A stretch of 64,000 bases of DNA, taken from contig CAKPDR010000008.1 of assembly GCA_934149075.1 (NCBI GenBank), positions 1 through 64,000 of the forward strand. The letters run 5' to 3'. Positions 8,488 to 18,581 of the stretch are shown piece after piece; the stretch's first letter is position 1; the number at the start of each line of letters is the position of its first letter. The notes below the pieces were generated by a model, which was given only the letters and a program-made list of their open reading frames with translations, searched no databases and was not told the DNA's origin. Source of the stretch: an uncultured Clostridia bacterium. Lineage in GTDB: Bacteria; Bacillota; Clostridia; TANB77; CAG-508. The position numbers and the translations under genes were made by a program.

Positions 8488-9486
8488 ATGTTAGTATCTT
8501 TTATAATAATAGCATATAATGCAGAAAAATTTTTGAATAAGAGTTTAGAATCATTAAAAAAACAAGATTATCCACATAAAGATATAGAAGTAATATTAGT
8601 TGATAGTGTATCAACAGATGGAACAAGAAAAGTTTTTGAAAAATTTAAAAAAGAAAATGAAATAGACTTTCATCAAATAAAAATACTTACAAACAAAGGA
8701 AAAACCTTACCCAAAGGATGGAATGTGGCTTTAAAAGAAACTACAGGAGAAGTTGTATTGAGAGTTGATGCACATACATTTTTTGATAAAGATTTTATTT
8801 GGAACAATGTTAAAGAAATTGAAAGTGGAGAAAACATTGTTGGAGGGAAATGCATAAGTGTTACACAAAACAATAATTGGAAAGAAAAATTATTATTAAT
8901 TGCAGAAGAATCAATATTTGGCTGTGGAATTGCAGATTTTAGAAGAAAAGAAAGTAAAGAGTATGTAAGCACATTAGCATTTGCAATGTATAGAAAAAAA
9001 GTATTTGACGATGTTGGACCGTATAATGAAAATTTAGCAAGAACAGAAGATAATGAGATGCATTATAGAATGAAACAAAAAGGATATAAGTTTTTACTTT
9101 CACCTAATATAAAATCATATAGATATGCAAGAAGTGATCTGAAAGGAATGATAAAACAAAAATATGGTAATGGAAAGTGGATTGGAATAACATTACATTA
9201 TTGTCCAAAATGTTTTTCAATATATCATTTAGTACCATTTTTATTTGTATTAGGAATTCTATTTTCTATAATCATGGCAATTGTTAATGTTCCAATATTT
9301 GCATATTTATTAACAGGTGCGTATTTGTTATTTAATATATTAAATATTATATTGATAACAATAAAAAATGGATTTAGTATTAGTTATTTACTATTACCAT
9401 TTATTTTCTTTACATTACATTGTGCTTATGGAATAGGAACAGTTGTGGGAATAGTAAAGGGATTTTTTATGAAAAGGAAAAAATAG
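8488..9486 (+). CDS. GT2 glycosyltransferase with C-terminal membrane helices
   Basis: A 332-residue protein with a GT-A fold opening MLVSFIIIAYNAEKFLNKS, the nucleotide-binding VDSVSTDGT and the metal-binding RVDAH (a D-x-H-type DxD region). Three or four hydrophobic segments occupy the last 110 residues. This resembles the ExoA/succinoglycan group of GT2 enzymes. It extends the lipid-linked oligosaccharide in the cytoplasm. Donor and acceptor are not readable. Its stop codon is followed directly by the next gene's ATG. Confidence 0.85.
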   Translation: MLVSFIIIAYNAEKFLNKSLESLKKQDYPHKDIEVILVDSVSTDGTRKVFEKFKKENEIDFHQIKILTNKGKTLPKGWNVALKETTGEVVLRVDAHTFFDKDFIWNNVKEIESGENIVGGKCISVTQNNNWKEKLLLIAEESIFGCGIADFRRKESKEYVSTLAFAMYRKKVFDDVGPYNENLARTEDNEMHYRMKQKGYKFLLSPNIKSYRYARSDLKGMIKQKYGNGKWIGITLHYCPKCFSIYHLVPFLFVLGILFSIIMAIVNVPIFAYLLTGAYLLFNILNIILITIKNGFSISYLLLPFIFFTLHCAYGIGTVVGIVKGFFMKRKK

Positions 9487-10455
9487 ATGAAAACAATTGG
9501 AGTTATAGTACCTAATTACAATTCAGGAATATATATAAAAAAATGTTTAGATTCATTATTAGAGCAAGAATACAAAGTAAATGAAATAATAGTAGTAGAT
9601 GATTGTTCTACAGATGAATCAACAAAAATTGTAAAAGAATATACAGAAAAAAATGATAACATTATTCTTCTTGAAAATGGAAAAAACATGGGAGTATCAT
9701 ACTCAAGAAATAGAGGGATAGAAAACGCAAAATCAGAATATATAATGTTTTGCGATTCTGATGATTGGTATGAAAAACAAGCAACCAAAAGAATGATGGA
9801 AAAGGTTGAAAAAGATAGTGCTGACTTCGTATTAGCTGGATATTACATAACATATAAAGATGGAAGAAAAATAGAAGTAAAATATAATAATTTAAATAAA
9901 ATAGAAATTGATAAAGAGACGGCTATTTCATATTTACCTATAACATCTAGTTCAAAATTGATAAAAAAATCAATTTTAGAGGAACACAATATAAAATATC
10001 CTGAGGGAATAAAAAACTGTGAAGAACTACCAGTAATACCTGTGGCAGGATTTTATGCAAAAAAAGTAGTTTATATAGATGAATGTTTATACAACTATTT
10101 CCAAAGAGAAAATTCTGCATCAAATCATGAATTGCAAGATTTAAGTTTTTATGATATAACATATGAGAAATTTAAGAGTAATTTACCAAAAGAATATAAA
10201 AATTCGATAAATATAAGAATGATTGAGCACTTACTATATAGTAAGACATATAGTTTAATAAAAGAAAAACATTTAAAAAAAGAAATAATAGAAAATATAA
10301 ATAAATGTAAAAGAGATTTAGGTGGACAAGATATTAATTCAATATTAATGCAATTTCCTATACGTAAAAGGATCTTTGTTAAATGTGCATTGGCAAAACT
10401 AATATTTCCACTGAAATTATATGTAGAACTACAGCAAAAAATGATAGAAAAGTAA
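9487..10455 (+). CDS. GT2 glycosyltransferase (EpsJ-like)
   Basis: A 322-residue soluble GT2 enzyme: MKTIGVIVPNYNSGIYIKKCLDSLL at the N-terminus, VVDDCSTDES, NRGIENAKSEY and the DSDD metal-binding motif near residue 90. It is predicted to add a second sugar to the lipid-linked unit. The gene starts with no gap after the previous stop and ends inside the start region of the next gene, which is strong translational coupling. Confidence 0.87.
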   Translation: MKTIGVIVPNYNSGIYIKKCLDSLLEQEYKVNEIIVVDDCSTDESTKIVKEYTEKNDNIILLENGKNMGVSYSRNRGIENAKSEYIMFCDSDDWYEKQATKRMMEKVEKDSADFVLAGYYITYKDGRKIEVKYNNLNKIEIDKETAISYLPITSSSKLIKKSILEEHNIKYPEGIKNCEELPVIPVAGFYAKKVVYIDECLYNYFQRENSASNHELQDLSFYDITYEKFKSNLPKEYKNSINIRMIEHLLYSKTYSLIKEKHLKKEIIENINKCKRDLGGQDINSILMQFPIRKRIFVKCALAKLIFPLKLYVELQQKMIEK

Positions 10456-10466
10456 TGGAGGAACAA

Positions 10467-13112
10467 ATGCTAAAGAAATTAAAGAAGGTAAAAGCAAAAC
10501 ATATATTAGAAATGATTGTAATTTTAATATCATTTATACCTGGTATGATATTAAGATTACTAAAAAAGGACATATGGATTGTATCAGAAAATGGTGATGA
10601 TGCAAAAGATAATGGATATGCATTTTTCAAATATGCAATGGAAAATAAGAAGAAAAAAGATATATATTATGTAATAACAAAAAAATCAATATATTATGAT
10701 AAGTTAAAAAAATATAAGAAGAACTTATTATATAAAAACAGTTTAAAACATAATATATATACAATAGCGTCAACAAAATATATAAGTTCACAAATAGGAG
10801 CAGGATTACCATTTTCAGAATTAGTATTTAATTTACAAGAAACATTTATATATAGATTTAAATCAATATTCTTACAACATGGAATAACACAAAATAAAGT
10901 ACAATGCTTATTTAAAAATGAGAGTAAGGTAGATTTATTTTGCTGTGCAGGAAACAAAGAATATGATTTTGTAATAAATGAATTAGGATATAATGAGAAA
11001 AATGCTAAGAAAACAGGATTTTGTAGATATGATTTATTAAAAGATGAATCAAAAGAAAACAACAAAATATTAATGATGTTTACATGGAGAAAACAATTTG
11101 AAAATGATGAAAAAGCCTTTTTAGAATCAGAATATTATGCAAATATACAGAAATTATTAAAAAATCAAAAACTTGCAGATTTTTTAGAAAAAGAAAACTT
11201 AGAATTAGATATGTGTTTACATGATAATATGATTCCATATAAAAATAAATTTATAACTCAAAATTCTAGGATAAAAATAGTTGACAAAACAGAAAAAAGT
11301 ATACAAGACTTATTAAGAGAATGTAAATATTTAATAACTGATTATTCAAGTGTTGCGTTTGACTTTGCATATATGAGAAAACCATTACAATACTTTCAAT
11401 TTGATTATGAAGAATTCAGAACAAATCATATACCAGAAGGTTACTGGGATTATAAAGATGGTTTTGGAGACGTTACAAATACAGTAGAGGAATGTGTTGA
11501 TAAATTAATTGAAAGTGCAAATAACAATTTTGAAATGGAAGAAAAATATAAGAATAAGATAAAAGATTTTTATATTTACACAGATACAGAAAATTCAAAA
11601 AGAACATATGAGGAAATTGAAAAATTACCAGTTGAGAAACATAATATAGATTCATTATGGTTAGTAACATTAATTGCATTTATAATAAGTTTTATTGTAG
11701 GAAATTTATATGTACTATTAATTATAGATGTTATAGGAATATTATTAAATATGATATATTCAAGTAAAAATGTATGTCAAAGAATATATTTATTAATATT
11801 TAATATAGCAATGTTTACATTTTTGTTAGCTAAGCCCATTATAAGCGTATTTAATGGAATAGATTGGATTGGGAGATTTCCGATAGATTCACAGCAACAT
11901 TCATTTTTACTTGTTTTTATAGCAACATTTTCAATATACATAGGAAGTAGAATTTCTGAAAAGAAAAATAACATATTAAATAAAGAAAGAAAACACGGCA
12001 AAAAAAGGCAACGAAACAAGAAAATATTTACAAACATAGCATTAATGTTATTTTTGATTTGTGCATGTTTTTCAATTATAACAGAATATGATAAATTAAT
12101 ATATATGAACGGAAAAGAATATGTAGAATATTATTTAACATACGAAAATACATTTAGCCCAATAATTACATTATTAGCAGGTATGTCAGATATAATGTTA
12201 TGTATCTTTTTAGCAAGTATGCCGAGCAAGAAAAAAACGATTATACCAGTTGTAATTTTCATGATATACAATATTCCCACTTTTTTAATTGGACAAAGGA
12301 CACCTATAGTTATATCTGCACTATTTATATTTGCATATTTTGTAATAAGAGACTATTTAGATAATAAGGAAAAATGGATAGGAAAATTTGAAAAGATAGC
12401 GTTAATATTACTTATTCCAATAGCTATAGTTGGACTTGCAGTATATAATTATTCAAGAGTTGATGAAGAAGTACCAACAACCAATATAGTATCCTTATTT
12501 GGAGATTTTTTCTATACACAAGGAGTATCTTACGATGTTTTGAACATAGGATATATGTCAAAAGATAAAATAAAACAAACAACAAATCATAATTACACAT
12601 TTGGACCATTTATTGATTATTTTAAGTATAGTACAATATCACAAAAGATATTCAAAACAAAACCATTGCCAACAGGAAATAATGAAACTAAAGCACTTGA
12701 ATCAAGTAGTTACTCACATATAATATCGTATTTAACTAGAAGTGATTATTTAGATGGACATGGATGGGGCTCATCATTTATATTAGAAACATATACCGAT
12801 TTGGGATATGTAGGTGTAATTATATATAGCATTATTTTAGGATATATATTAATGGCTATTCCACGATTATTAAAAAGAGATACATTTTTAGCTTCAATAG
12901 TATTAATTTGTACTTTAAATATATTTATAATTCCAAGAGCGGAGGCATTACAATTTTTTCAATTTATAATAACACCACAATTTTGGGGAGCTTGGATTAT
13001 GAGTATGATTGTATATCAAATTGCAATAGCAATTATAAATAAATATGAAATGAGGAAAAATAATGAGAGCACAAAAATCGGCAAAGAACATCATAGTTGC
13101 ATTAATAAGTAA
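10467..13112 (+). CDS. Fusion of CDP-glycerol glycerophosphotransferase-like domain and Wzy-type polymerase
   Basis: An 881-residue two-part protein. Residues 1 to about 400 look like the TagB/TagF CDP-glycerol transferase family: QHGITQNKV near 140, and LITDYSSVAFDFAYMRKP with the following FDYEEF typical of the nucleotide-binding half. The remaining 460 residues hold about ten hydrophobic segments with a large extracytoplasmic loop, resembling O-antigen polymerase (Wzy, oligosaccharide repeat unit polymerase). ATG 10467 is preferred because GGAGG lies 5 nt before it; ATG 10455, overlapping the previous stop (TAATG), is possible. The combination suggests glycerol-phosphate decoration coupled to polymerisation. 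The end overlaps the flippase gene by 50 bp. Confidence 0.8.
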   Translation: MLKKLKKVKAKHILEMIVILISFIPGMILRLLKKDIWIVSENGDDAKDNGYAFFKYAMENKKKKDIYYVITKKSIYYDKLKKYKKNLLYKNSLKHNIYTIASTKYISSQIGAGLPFSELVFNLQETFIYRFKSIFLQHGITQNKVQCLFKNESKVDLFCCAGNKEYDFVINELGYNEKNAKKTGFCRYDLLKDESKENNKILMMFTWRKQFENDEKAFLESEYYANIQKLLKNQKLADFLEKENLELDMCLHDNMIPYKNKFITQNSRIKIVDKTEKSIQDLLRECKYLITDYSSVAFDFAYMRKPLQYFQFDYEEFRTNHIPEGYWDYKDGFGDVTNTVEECVDKLIESANNNFEMEEKYKNKIKDFYIYTDTENSKRTYEEIEKLPVEKHNIDSLWLVTLIAFIISFIVGNLYVLLIIDVIGILLNMIYSSKNVCQRIYLLIFNIAMFTFLLAKPIISVFNGIDWIGRFPIDSQQHSFLLVFIATFSIYIGSRISEKKNNILNKERKHGKKRQRNKKIFTNIALMLFLICACFSIITEYDKLIYMNGKEYVEYYLTYENTFSPIITLLAGMSDIMLCIFLASMPSKKKTIIPVVIFMIYNIPTFLIGQRTPIVISALFIFAYFVIRDYLDNKEKWIGKFEKIALILLIPIAIVGLAVYNYSRVDEEVPTTNIVSLFGDFFYTQGVSYDVLNIGYMSKDKIKQTTNHNYTFGPFIDYFKYSTISQKIFKTKPLPTGNNETKALESSSYSHIISYLTRSDYLDGHGWGSSFILETYTDLGYVGVIIYSIILGYILMAIPRLLKRDTFLASIVLICTLNIFIIPRAEALQFFQFIITPQFWGAWIMSMIVYQIAIAIINKYEMRKNNESTKIGKEHHSCINK

Positions 13113-14604
13113 TGCTCTAAATATAGTTTTAGGAGTAGTAGTACAATCAATATTTTTAAAAACATTAGGAGAAGAATATTTAGGATTAAATACAATACTT
13201 ACAAGTATATTATCAATGTTATCAATTGCTGAACTAGGATTAGGTTCAGCAATTATATACAATATGTATAAGCCTATTGCAAATAAGGATAGAGAAAAAA
13301 TAAAGTCATTAATGAAATTTTATAAAAAGTGTTATAGTATTATAATAATAGTAATGCTATTTATAGGATTTATTGTGAGTATATTTTTAAAACAAATAGT
13401 AGGTGAGACACAAACAATTCAAAATTTGTATTTACTATATTTCTTATTTTTAGCAGATGTAATATTCTCATATACGATTGCATATAAAAGATCTATAATA
13501 TATGCTAACCAAGAAGAATATCTTACAAATATAGTGCATTTATTATATTTAGTTATAATGAATGGATTACAAATACTATTTTTATATTTAACACATAATT
13601 ATTGTGTATTTCTAATAATAAAATTAGCATGCAGAATATTAGAGAATGTATTAGTAAATATAATTGCAAACAAGAAATACCCATATATAAATGAAAAAGA
13701 TGTAAAAGAATTAGATAAGGAAATAAAAGATGATATCATAAAAAATATAAAAGCTTTATTTTTCCATAAAATAGCTGGATTTATAGTAAGTAGTACAGAC
13801 ACAATATTAATTTCGGTATTTTTCGAAGGATTGGTTACAGTTGCATATTATTCTAATTACAATTTAGTACTTTCTGCTATTACAACAATATTAAATCAAT
13901 TTTTATTATCAGCTACAGCGAGCATAGGAGATTTGTTGACAGAAAAAAATACGGAAAGAAATTATGAGGTTTATAAAAAATTAAACTTTCTTAATTTTAT
14001 AATATTTATAATAGGTTCAACAGGAATGGCTTGTGCAATAGAACCATTTATAGCCATATTCTTTGGTGAACAGTATATATTGCCAAAATTCATATTAATA
14101 TCACTAATAATAAAATTCTTTATACAAGGAATGAGAAGAACTCTTATGGCATTTAAGGAAGCAGCTGGAATATTCTATGTGGATAGATTTATTCCAATAT
14201 TAGAATCTATTGTTAATTTGGTTGCATCAATATTGTTATTAAAAATATGCGGATTAGCAGGTGTATTTTTGGGAACAGCAGTTAGTTCACTAGTAATATT
14301 ATTATATAGTTATCCTAAATATGTATATAAACCATTATTTAATAAAAATTTGAAAAATTACTATATGGAATTTACAAAAACAATAATATATGCGATAATT
14401 ATAATTGCTATAACGATGGGGATAAATCAACTAATAAGAGTAAGTAATATATTTGCAGAACAAGTGTTAAGTGTAATTATAGCAGTAATTGTACCTGTTA
14501 TAATAATAACTTTAGTATCTGGAAGAACAAAAGAATTTAAATATTATATTGATATAGTAAAAAATATAATGTTTAGAAAAAAGAGGAGGCAAGAAAATGG
14601 ATGA
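13063..14604 (+). CDS. Wzx-type polysaccharide flippase (MATE/MOP superfamily)
   Basis: A 513-residue protein with about twelve to fourteen membrane segments. It begins AKNIIVALISNALNIVLGVVVQSIFLKTLG and contains EYLGLNTILTSILSMLSIAELGLGSAI, the usual opening of clostridial Wzx proteins. It flips undecaprenyl-linked repeat units to the outer face for the Wzy polymerase. It starts inside the 3' end of the polymerase gene (RBS GAGG at 13052), so the two are translationally coupled. Confidence 0.9.
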   Translation: MRAQKSAKNIIVALISNALNIVLGVVVQSIFLKTLGEEYLGLNTILTSILSMLSIAELGLGSAIIYNMYKPIANKDREKIKSLMKFYKKCYSIIIIVMLFIGFIVSIFLKQIVGETQTIQNLYLLYFLFLADVIFSYTIAYKRSIIYANQEEYLTNIVHLLYLVIMNGLQILFLYLTHNYCVFLIIKLACRILENVLVNIIANKKYPYINEKDVKELDKEIKDDIIKNIKALFFHKIAGFIVSSTDTILISVFFEGLVTVAYYSNYNLVLSAITTILNQFLLSATASIGDLLTEKNTERNYEVYKKLNFLNFIIFIIGSTGMACAIEPFIAIFFGEQYILPKFILISLIIKFFIQGMRRTLMAFKEAAGIFYVDRFIPILESIVNLVASILLLKICGLAGVFLGTAVSSLVILLYSYPKYVYKPLFNKNLKNYYMEFTKTIIYAIIIIAITMGINQLIRVSNIFAEQVLSVIIAVIVPVIIITLVSGRTKEFKYYIDIVKNIMFRKKRRQENG

Positions 14605-15628
14605 CGAAAAAATAGAAAATTCAAGAAAAAGAAAAGGTGGAAAAAGATATAAAAAGAAAAAATCAAGTGTTGGAAAAAAAATATTAATAACGTTAATGGT
14701 TATTCTAATAATCATAGTAATAATATTGGGGATTGCTGTTGGAATGGTAGCTGGAAAAATAGGAAAAATAAACTTTGAAAATATAGATCAAGGAGATTTA
14801 GACCTTAATAATGATCTATATAGTGAAGTTTCAGGAGACATTAGTAAAGAGGAATTTAATAAAATAAAAAATGTAGCACTTTTTGGAGTAGATGGTGGAA
14901 GAAGTGATACAATAATGATTGCATCAATAAACCAAGCTGATAAAACAATAAAATTAATAAGTATTCCTAGAGATACATATGTTGCAGTTTCTGGACATGG
15001 AAAAACTAAAATAAATCACGCATATGCATATGGAAAAGAACAATTAGCTTTAAAAACTATAAATTCAAATTTGGGATTAAATATATCAGAATATGTAACA
15101 GTTAATTTCAAAGGTTTAATAAATGTAATAAATAAAATTGGAGGAATAGAATTAACAATAAGTAAGGAAGAAAAGGATTATATAAATGAATTTGTTCATG
15201 AATCTTATGAATTAACAGGAAAGTCTACTCAATTATTATCAAGTTACGGAAAAGTCAAATTAACAGGAGAACAAGCATTAACACATGCAAGAAATAGAAC
15301 TGTAGGAAATGACTTTACACGTGAAGAACGTCAAAGAGATGTATTAACAGCAGTAATGAATAAGGTTTCAACAATGAGTTTAACTCAAATCTGGGATATG
15401 AGTGATAGTATATTAGAAGAAGTAAAAACAAATTTAGATGTTAAAGAATGTATGGGAATTGCCTCTGATGTACTTGGAAACAGTAGTAAGTATTTAAATA
15501 ATATAGTTTCAAAACAAGTACCTTCCGAATCTGAAGGAAAAGGACAAACAATAGATAAGATATATTATTTCGTATGTGATTTACCAACAGTTAGTAAAGA
15601 ATTAAAAGATATATTGTACAAAGATTGA
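14597..15628 (+). CDS. LytR-CpsA-Psr (LCP) family wall-polymer ligase
   Basis: A 343-residue type II membrane protein with a very basic cytoplasmic tail (residues 1-27), one membrane helix (about 30-55) and an extracytoplasmic LCP domain. Family signatures are ISIPRDTYVAV, INHAYAYGKEQLALKTI and HARNRTVGNDFTREERQRDV, whose arginines contact the lipid pyrophosphate. LCP enzymes attach undecaprenyl-linked polymers to peptidoglycan. As the last gene of the polysaccharide operon it is the natural wall-attachment step. GGAGG lies 7 nt before the ATG, and the gene overlaps the flippase by 8 bp. Confidence 0.92.
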   Translation: MDDEKIENSRKRKGGKRYKKKKSSVGKKILITLMVILIIIVIILGIAVGMVAGKIGKINFENIDQGDLDLNNDLYSEVSGDISKEEFNKIKNVALFGVDGGRSDTIMIASINQADKTIKLISIPRDTYVAVSGHGKTKINHAYAYGKEQLALKTINSNLGLNISEYVTVNFKGLINVINKIGGIELTISKEEKDYINEFVHESYELTGKSTQLLSSYGKVKLTGEQALTHARNRTVGNDFTREERQRDVLTAVMNKVSTMSLTQIWDMSDSILEEVKTNLDVKECMGIASDVLGNSSKYLNNIVSKQVPSESEGKGQTIDKIYYFVCDLPTVSKELKDILYKD

Positions 15629-15629
15629 T

Positions 15630-15655
15630 AATAGGGAGATTTATATCTCCCTATT
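15630..15655. terminator. Bidirectional terminator between the LCP gene and spoIVA
   Basis: AATAGGGAGAT (15630-15640) pairs perfectly with 15645-15655 around a TTAT loop. It lies 2 bp after the LCP stop and touches the spoIVA stop, so it serves both convergent units. Confidence 0.85.
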
Positions 15656-17133
15656 TATAATATAATACAAATCAATCCACCAGAGCCCTCATTAACAATG
15701 CGTTCAAGAGTTTCTTGAAGTTTCATTTGAGCCTCAACAGGCATTTTTGCAAGTTTTGTTTGTAAACCTTCATTAACAAGTTCATTTAAACTCTTTCCGA
15801 AAATATTAGAACTCCATATACTTGTAGGATCATTTTCAAAACCAGAAAGAAGATAATTTACTAATTCCTCTGATTGCTTTTCAGAGCCAACAATAGGAGA
15901 AACCTCAGTCTGTATATTAGCACGAATCATATGAATAGAAGGTGCAGTTGCACGAAGTTTAACTCCGAAGCGAGAACCTTGTTTAACCATTTCGGGTTCT
16001 TCTAGAACAAGTTCATCAATTGAAGGAGTAACAATACCATAACCTTTAGTCTTAACTTCTTCAAGAGCATAAGAGATTTTATCATATTTCTTTTTAGTAC
16101 AAGCCAGATCACTAATAATAGAGAATAACTCACCTTCATTTGTAATTTCCATACCAGTCATTTGAGAAAGAACTTGGTAAAATAATTCATCACGAAGTTG
16201 AATAGAAATACTAACTTTACCTGTTCCGAGCATTATATTATTTACAAAAGTTTTAGAAACAATATCAGTTGTTTCAATTTTATTAACACAGTTTGAAACA
16301 TCTTTTAGGGCAGAAACATCAGTAAAAGCATTTTGTAATTGTTCAAATAATTTTGCTTTTAAAGGATGAGAGAAATCTAAGCCATCCATCCACTTAGGAA
16401 AACTAATTATAATTTCCTCAACAGGAAATTCATAAAGTAAAGTAGCAAACATTGAATTTATGTCATCTTCTGTTAACTCTTCACAATTGATAGGTATAAC
16501 CTTGGTATTATATTTATCAGACATTTGCATAGCCAATTCTCTTGTTTCAGGAGAAGATGGATCAGCAGAATTTAATAAGATGATAAATGGTTTATTAATT
16601 GCACGAAGTTCACTAACAACACGTTCTTCAGCTTTTATGTAATCATCACGAGGAATGTCTGTAACACTACCATCAGTTGTAATTAAAATTCCAATAGTAG
16701 AATGTTCTTCAATAACTTTTTTGGTGCCGATTTCTGCAGCAGTTTCAAAAGGAATTTCTTCATCGGACCATGGAGTTTTAACCATTCTTGGCATGTCATC
16801 TTCTAAATATCCGATTGCATTATCAACTAAATAGCCAACACAATCAACTAAGCGGGTTTTTAATTTTAAATTTTTATCTATTGTAATTTCTACAGCCTCA
16901 TTGGGAACGAACTTTGGCTCTGTTGTCATTATTGTACGACCACCAGCACTTTGTGGTAGTTCGTCTTTTGCTCTTTCTTTTTTGTATTCATTATCTATAT
17001 TTGGAATAACAAGTAAATCCATAAATTTCTTTATAAATGTAGATTTTCCTGTCCTTACAGGACCGACAACTCCAATATAAATATCACCATCAGTTCGCTT
17101 GGCTATATCTTGATATAAGCCTATATTTTCCAT
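15655..17133 (-). CDS. spoIVA: Stage IV sporulation protein A (spore coat ATPase)
   Basis: This 492-residue protein matches SpoIVA over its full usual length. It has the N-terminal IYIGVVGPVRTGKSTFIKKF Walker A region, the following TMTTEPKFVPNEAVEI-like stretch (here IMTTEPKFVPNEAVEI), and the short hydrophobic C-terminus ending GGLICIIL. SpoIVA polymerises by ATP hydrolysis on the outer forespore membrane and is the base of the coat. RBS AAGGAGGT precedes the ATG, and a sigma-E-like promoter is 35 bp upstream. It is monocistronic. Its presence is the best evidence that the organism forms endospores. Confidence 0.97.
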   Translation of the reverse strand: MENIGLYQDIAKRTDGDIYIGVVGPVRTGKSTFIKKFMDLLVIPNIDNEYKKERAKDELPQSAGGRTIMTTEPKFVPNEAVEITIDKNLKLKTRLVDCVGYLVDNAIGYLEDDMPRMVKTPWSDEEIPFETAAEIGTKKVIEEHSTIGILITTDGSVTDIPRDDYIKAEERVVSELRAINKPFIILLNSADPSSPETRELAMQMSDKYNTKVIPINCEELTEDDINSMFATLLYEFPVEEIIISFPKWMDGLDFSHPLKAKLFEQLQNAFTDVSALKDVSNCVNKIETTDIVSKTFVNNIMLGTGKVSISIQLRDELFYQVLSQMTGMEITNEGELFSIISDLACTKKKYDKISYALEEVKTKGYGIVTPSIDELVLEEPEMVKQGSRFGVKLRATAPSIHMIRANIQTEVSPIVGSEKQSEELVNYLLSGFENDPTSIWSSNIFGKSLNELVNEGLQTKLAKMPVEAQMKLQETLERIVNEGSGGLICIIL

Positions 17134-17168
17134 CTATAATACCTCCTTGATAGACAAACTTTTATTAA

Positions 17169-17198
17169 TATATATGGAATAAAACTTGATAATATGAC
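17169..17198 (-). promoter_or_regulatory. Sigma-E-like mother-cell promoter of spoIVA
   Basis: On the minus strand GTCATATT (17198-17191) is followed after 14 bp by CATATATA (17176-17169). The first element matches the sigma-E -35 consensus well and the second keeps the CATA core of the -10. Bacillus spoIVA is sigma-E dependent, so context supports the call. Confidence 0.65.
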
Positions 17199-17215
17199 CT
17201 TATAAATAAAAAAAC

Positions 17216-17244
17216 TTGCTAAAAATATTTCGATGTGATAGAAT
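17216..17244 (+). promoter_or_regulatory. Promoter of the UDP-sugar pyrophosphorylase gene
   Basis: TTGCTA (17216-17221), a 17-bp spacer and TAGAAT (17239-17244), with TGA directly before the -10 (extended -10). The divergent spoIVA promoter lies 18 bp away. Confidence 0.65.
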
Positions 17245-17318
17245 AAGGCTATTAAATTACATATAATAATATAAAACCGTTATAAATAACATATTTATAA
17301 CAGGAAAGGACTGAAAAA

Positions 17319-18581
17319 ATGGATAAAAAACAAGAGGTAATAAATACTCTAAAAGAATACAATCAAGATCATATAATTAGGCTATTAGAGAAAATAAATG
17401 AAAAAAAACAAAATGAATTAATAAAACAAATACAGACAATTGATTTCCATCAAATAATGGAATTATATAATAATACAAAAAAAGAAATAAAGTTTAAAGA
17501 AAGTAAAATAGAACCATTAGAGTATTTAGATAAAGCAAAGCTTACAGAAACACAGAAAGCAAAATTTAATAAACTTGGAGAAGAAACTGTAAAAAAAGGA
17601 GAATATGCAGTTGTAACAATGGCTGGAGGTCAAGGAACAAGGCTTGGACATCCAGGACCAAAAGGAACATTTAAATTAGATGTTTATGGAAAAGGTAAAT
17701 ATTTATTTGAAATTTTAGTAGATAATTTAAAGGAAGCAAATCAAAAATATGGAACTACAATTTCATGGTACATAATGACAAGTAAAGAAAATAATAAAGA
17801 AACAATTGAATTTTTAGAAAAAAACAATTATTTTGGATATGATAAAAATTTTGTTACAATATTTACTCAAAGTGAATTACCACTAGTTGATGAACAGGGA
17901 AAATTACTTATAGGAAAAGATTTTAAAATAAAAGAAGCCTCAGATGGAAATGGAGGAACATATTCATCTTTGCGTGCAAGCGGATGTCTATCAGATATGA
18001 AAGAAAAAGGAATAAAGTGGGTATTTATAGGAAGTGTAGATAATGCACTATTAAAAATGGTTGATGTAACTTTACTTGGAATGGCAAAAGATAAAAACGT
18101 ACAAATTGCATCTAAATCAGTTGTAAAAGCTAATCCACATGAAAGAGTTGGAGTGTTTTGTAAAATGAATGGGCACCCAAAAGTTATAGAATATACAGAG
18201 CTTCCTGAACATATGGCAGAAGAACGTGATGAAGATGGAGAGCTAAAATATGGTGAATCACATATAATGTGTAATTTATATACAATTGAAGCAATTGAAA
18301 AAATCAGTAAAGAAATTTTAATGTATCATAGTGCTCACAAAAAAAATTCATACATAGATGAAAATGGAAATGAAGTAATTCCAGTTGAACCAAACTCTTA
18401 CAAGTTTGAATCATTTATTTTTGATGCATTTGAATTTTTTGATGATATAGCAATACTTAGAGGAAAAAGAGAAGACGATTTTGCACCTGTAAAAAATAAA
18501 GAAGGAGCAGATAGTCCTAAAACAGCAAAGGAATTATATGAAAAATTTTGGAATAAATCTAAAATAAAGGTGAGCCTATGA
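17319..18581 (+). CDS. UDP-N-acetylhexosamine/UDP-glucose pyrophosphorylase of the eukaryotic UAP type
   Basis: A 420-residue nucleotidyltransferase with the UDPGP-family UTP loop MAGGQGTRLGHPGPKGTF near residue 103, then MTSKENN, the NGGTY motif and FIGSVDNALLKMVD. This is the eukaryote-like UDP-GlcNAc/GalNAc (AGX/UAP) pyrophosphorylase group, not GlmU. It makes UDP-sugar from UTP and sugar-1-phosphate. The length is close to bacterial UAP homologues. The next gene encodes a GlmU-like beta-helix, so the pair may provide UDP-GlcNAc for the upstream glycan operon. The stop codon lies in the loop of a hairpin at 18566-18594. Confidence 0.85.
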   Translation: MDKKQEVINTLKEYNQDHIIRLLEKINEKKQNELIKQIQTIDFHQIMELYNNTKKEIKFKESKIEPLEYLDKAKLTETQKAKFNKLGEETVKKGEYAVVTMAGGQGTRLGHPGPKGTFKLDVYGKGKYLFEILVDNLKEANQKYGTTISWYIMTSKENNKETIEFLEKNNYFGYDKNFVTIFTQSELPLVDEQGKLLIGKDFKIKEASDGNGGTYSSLRASGCLSDMKEKGIKWVFIGSVDNALLKMVDVTLLGMAKDKNVQIASKSVVKANPHERVGVFCKMNGHPKVIEYTELPEHMAEERDEDGELKYGESHIMCNLYTIEAIEKISKEILMYHSAHKKNSYIDENGNEVIPVEPNSYKFESFIFDAFEFFDDIAILRGKREDDFAPVKNKEGADSPKTAKELYEKFWNKSKIKVSL

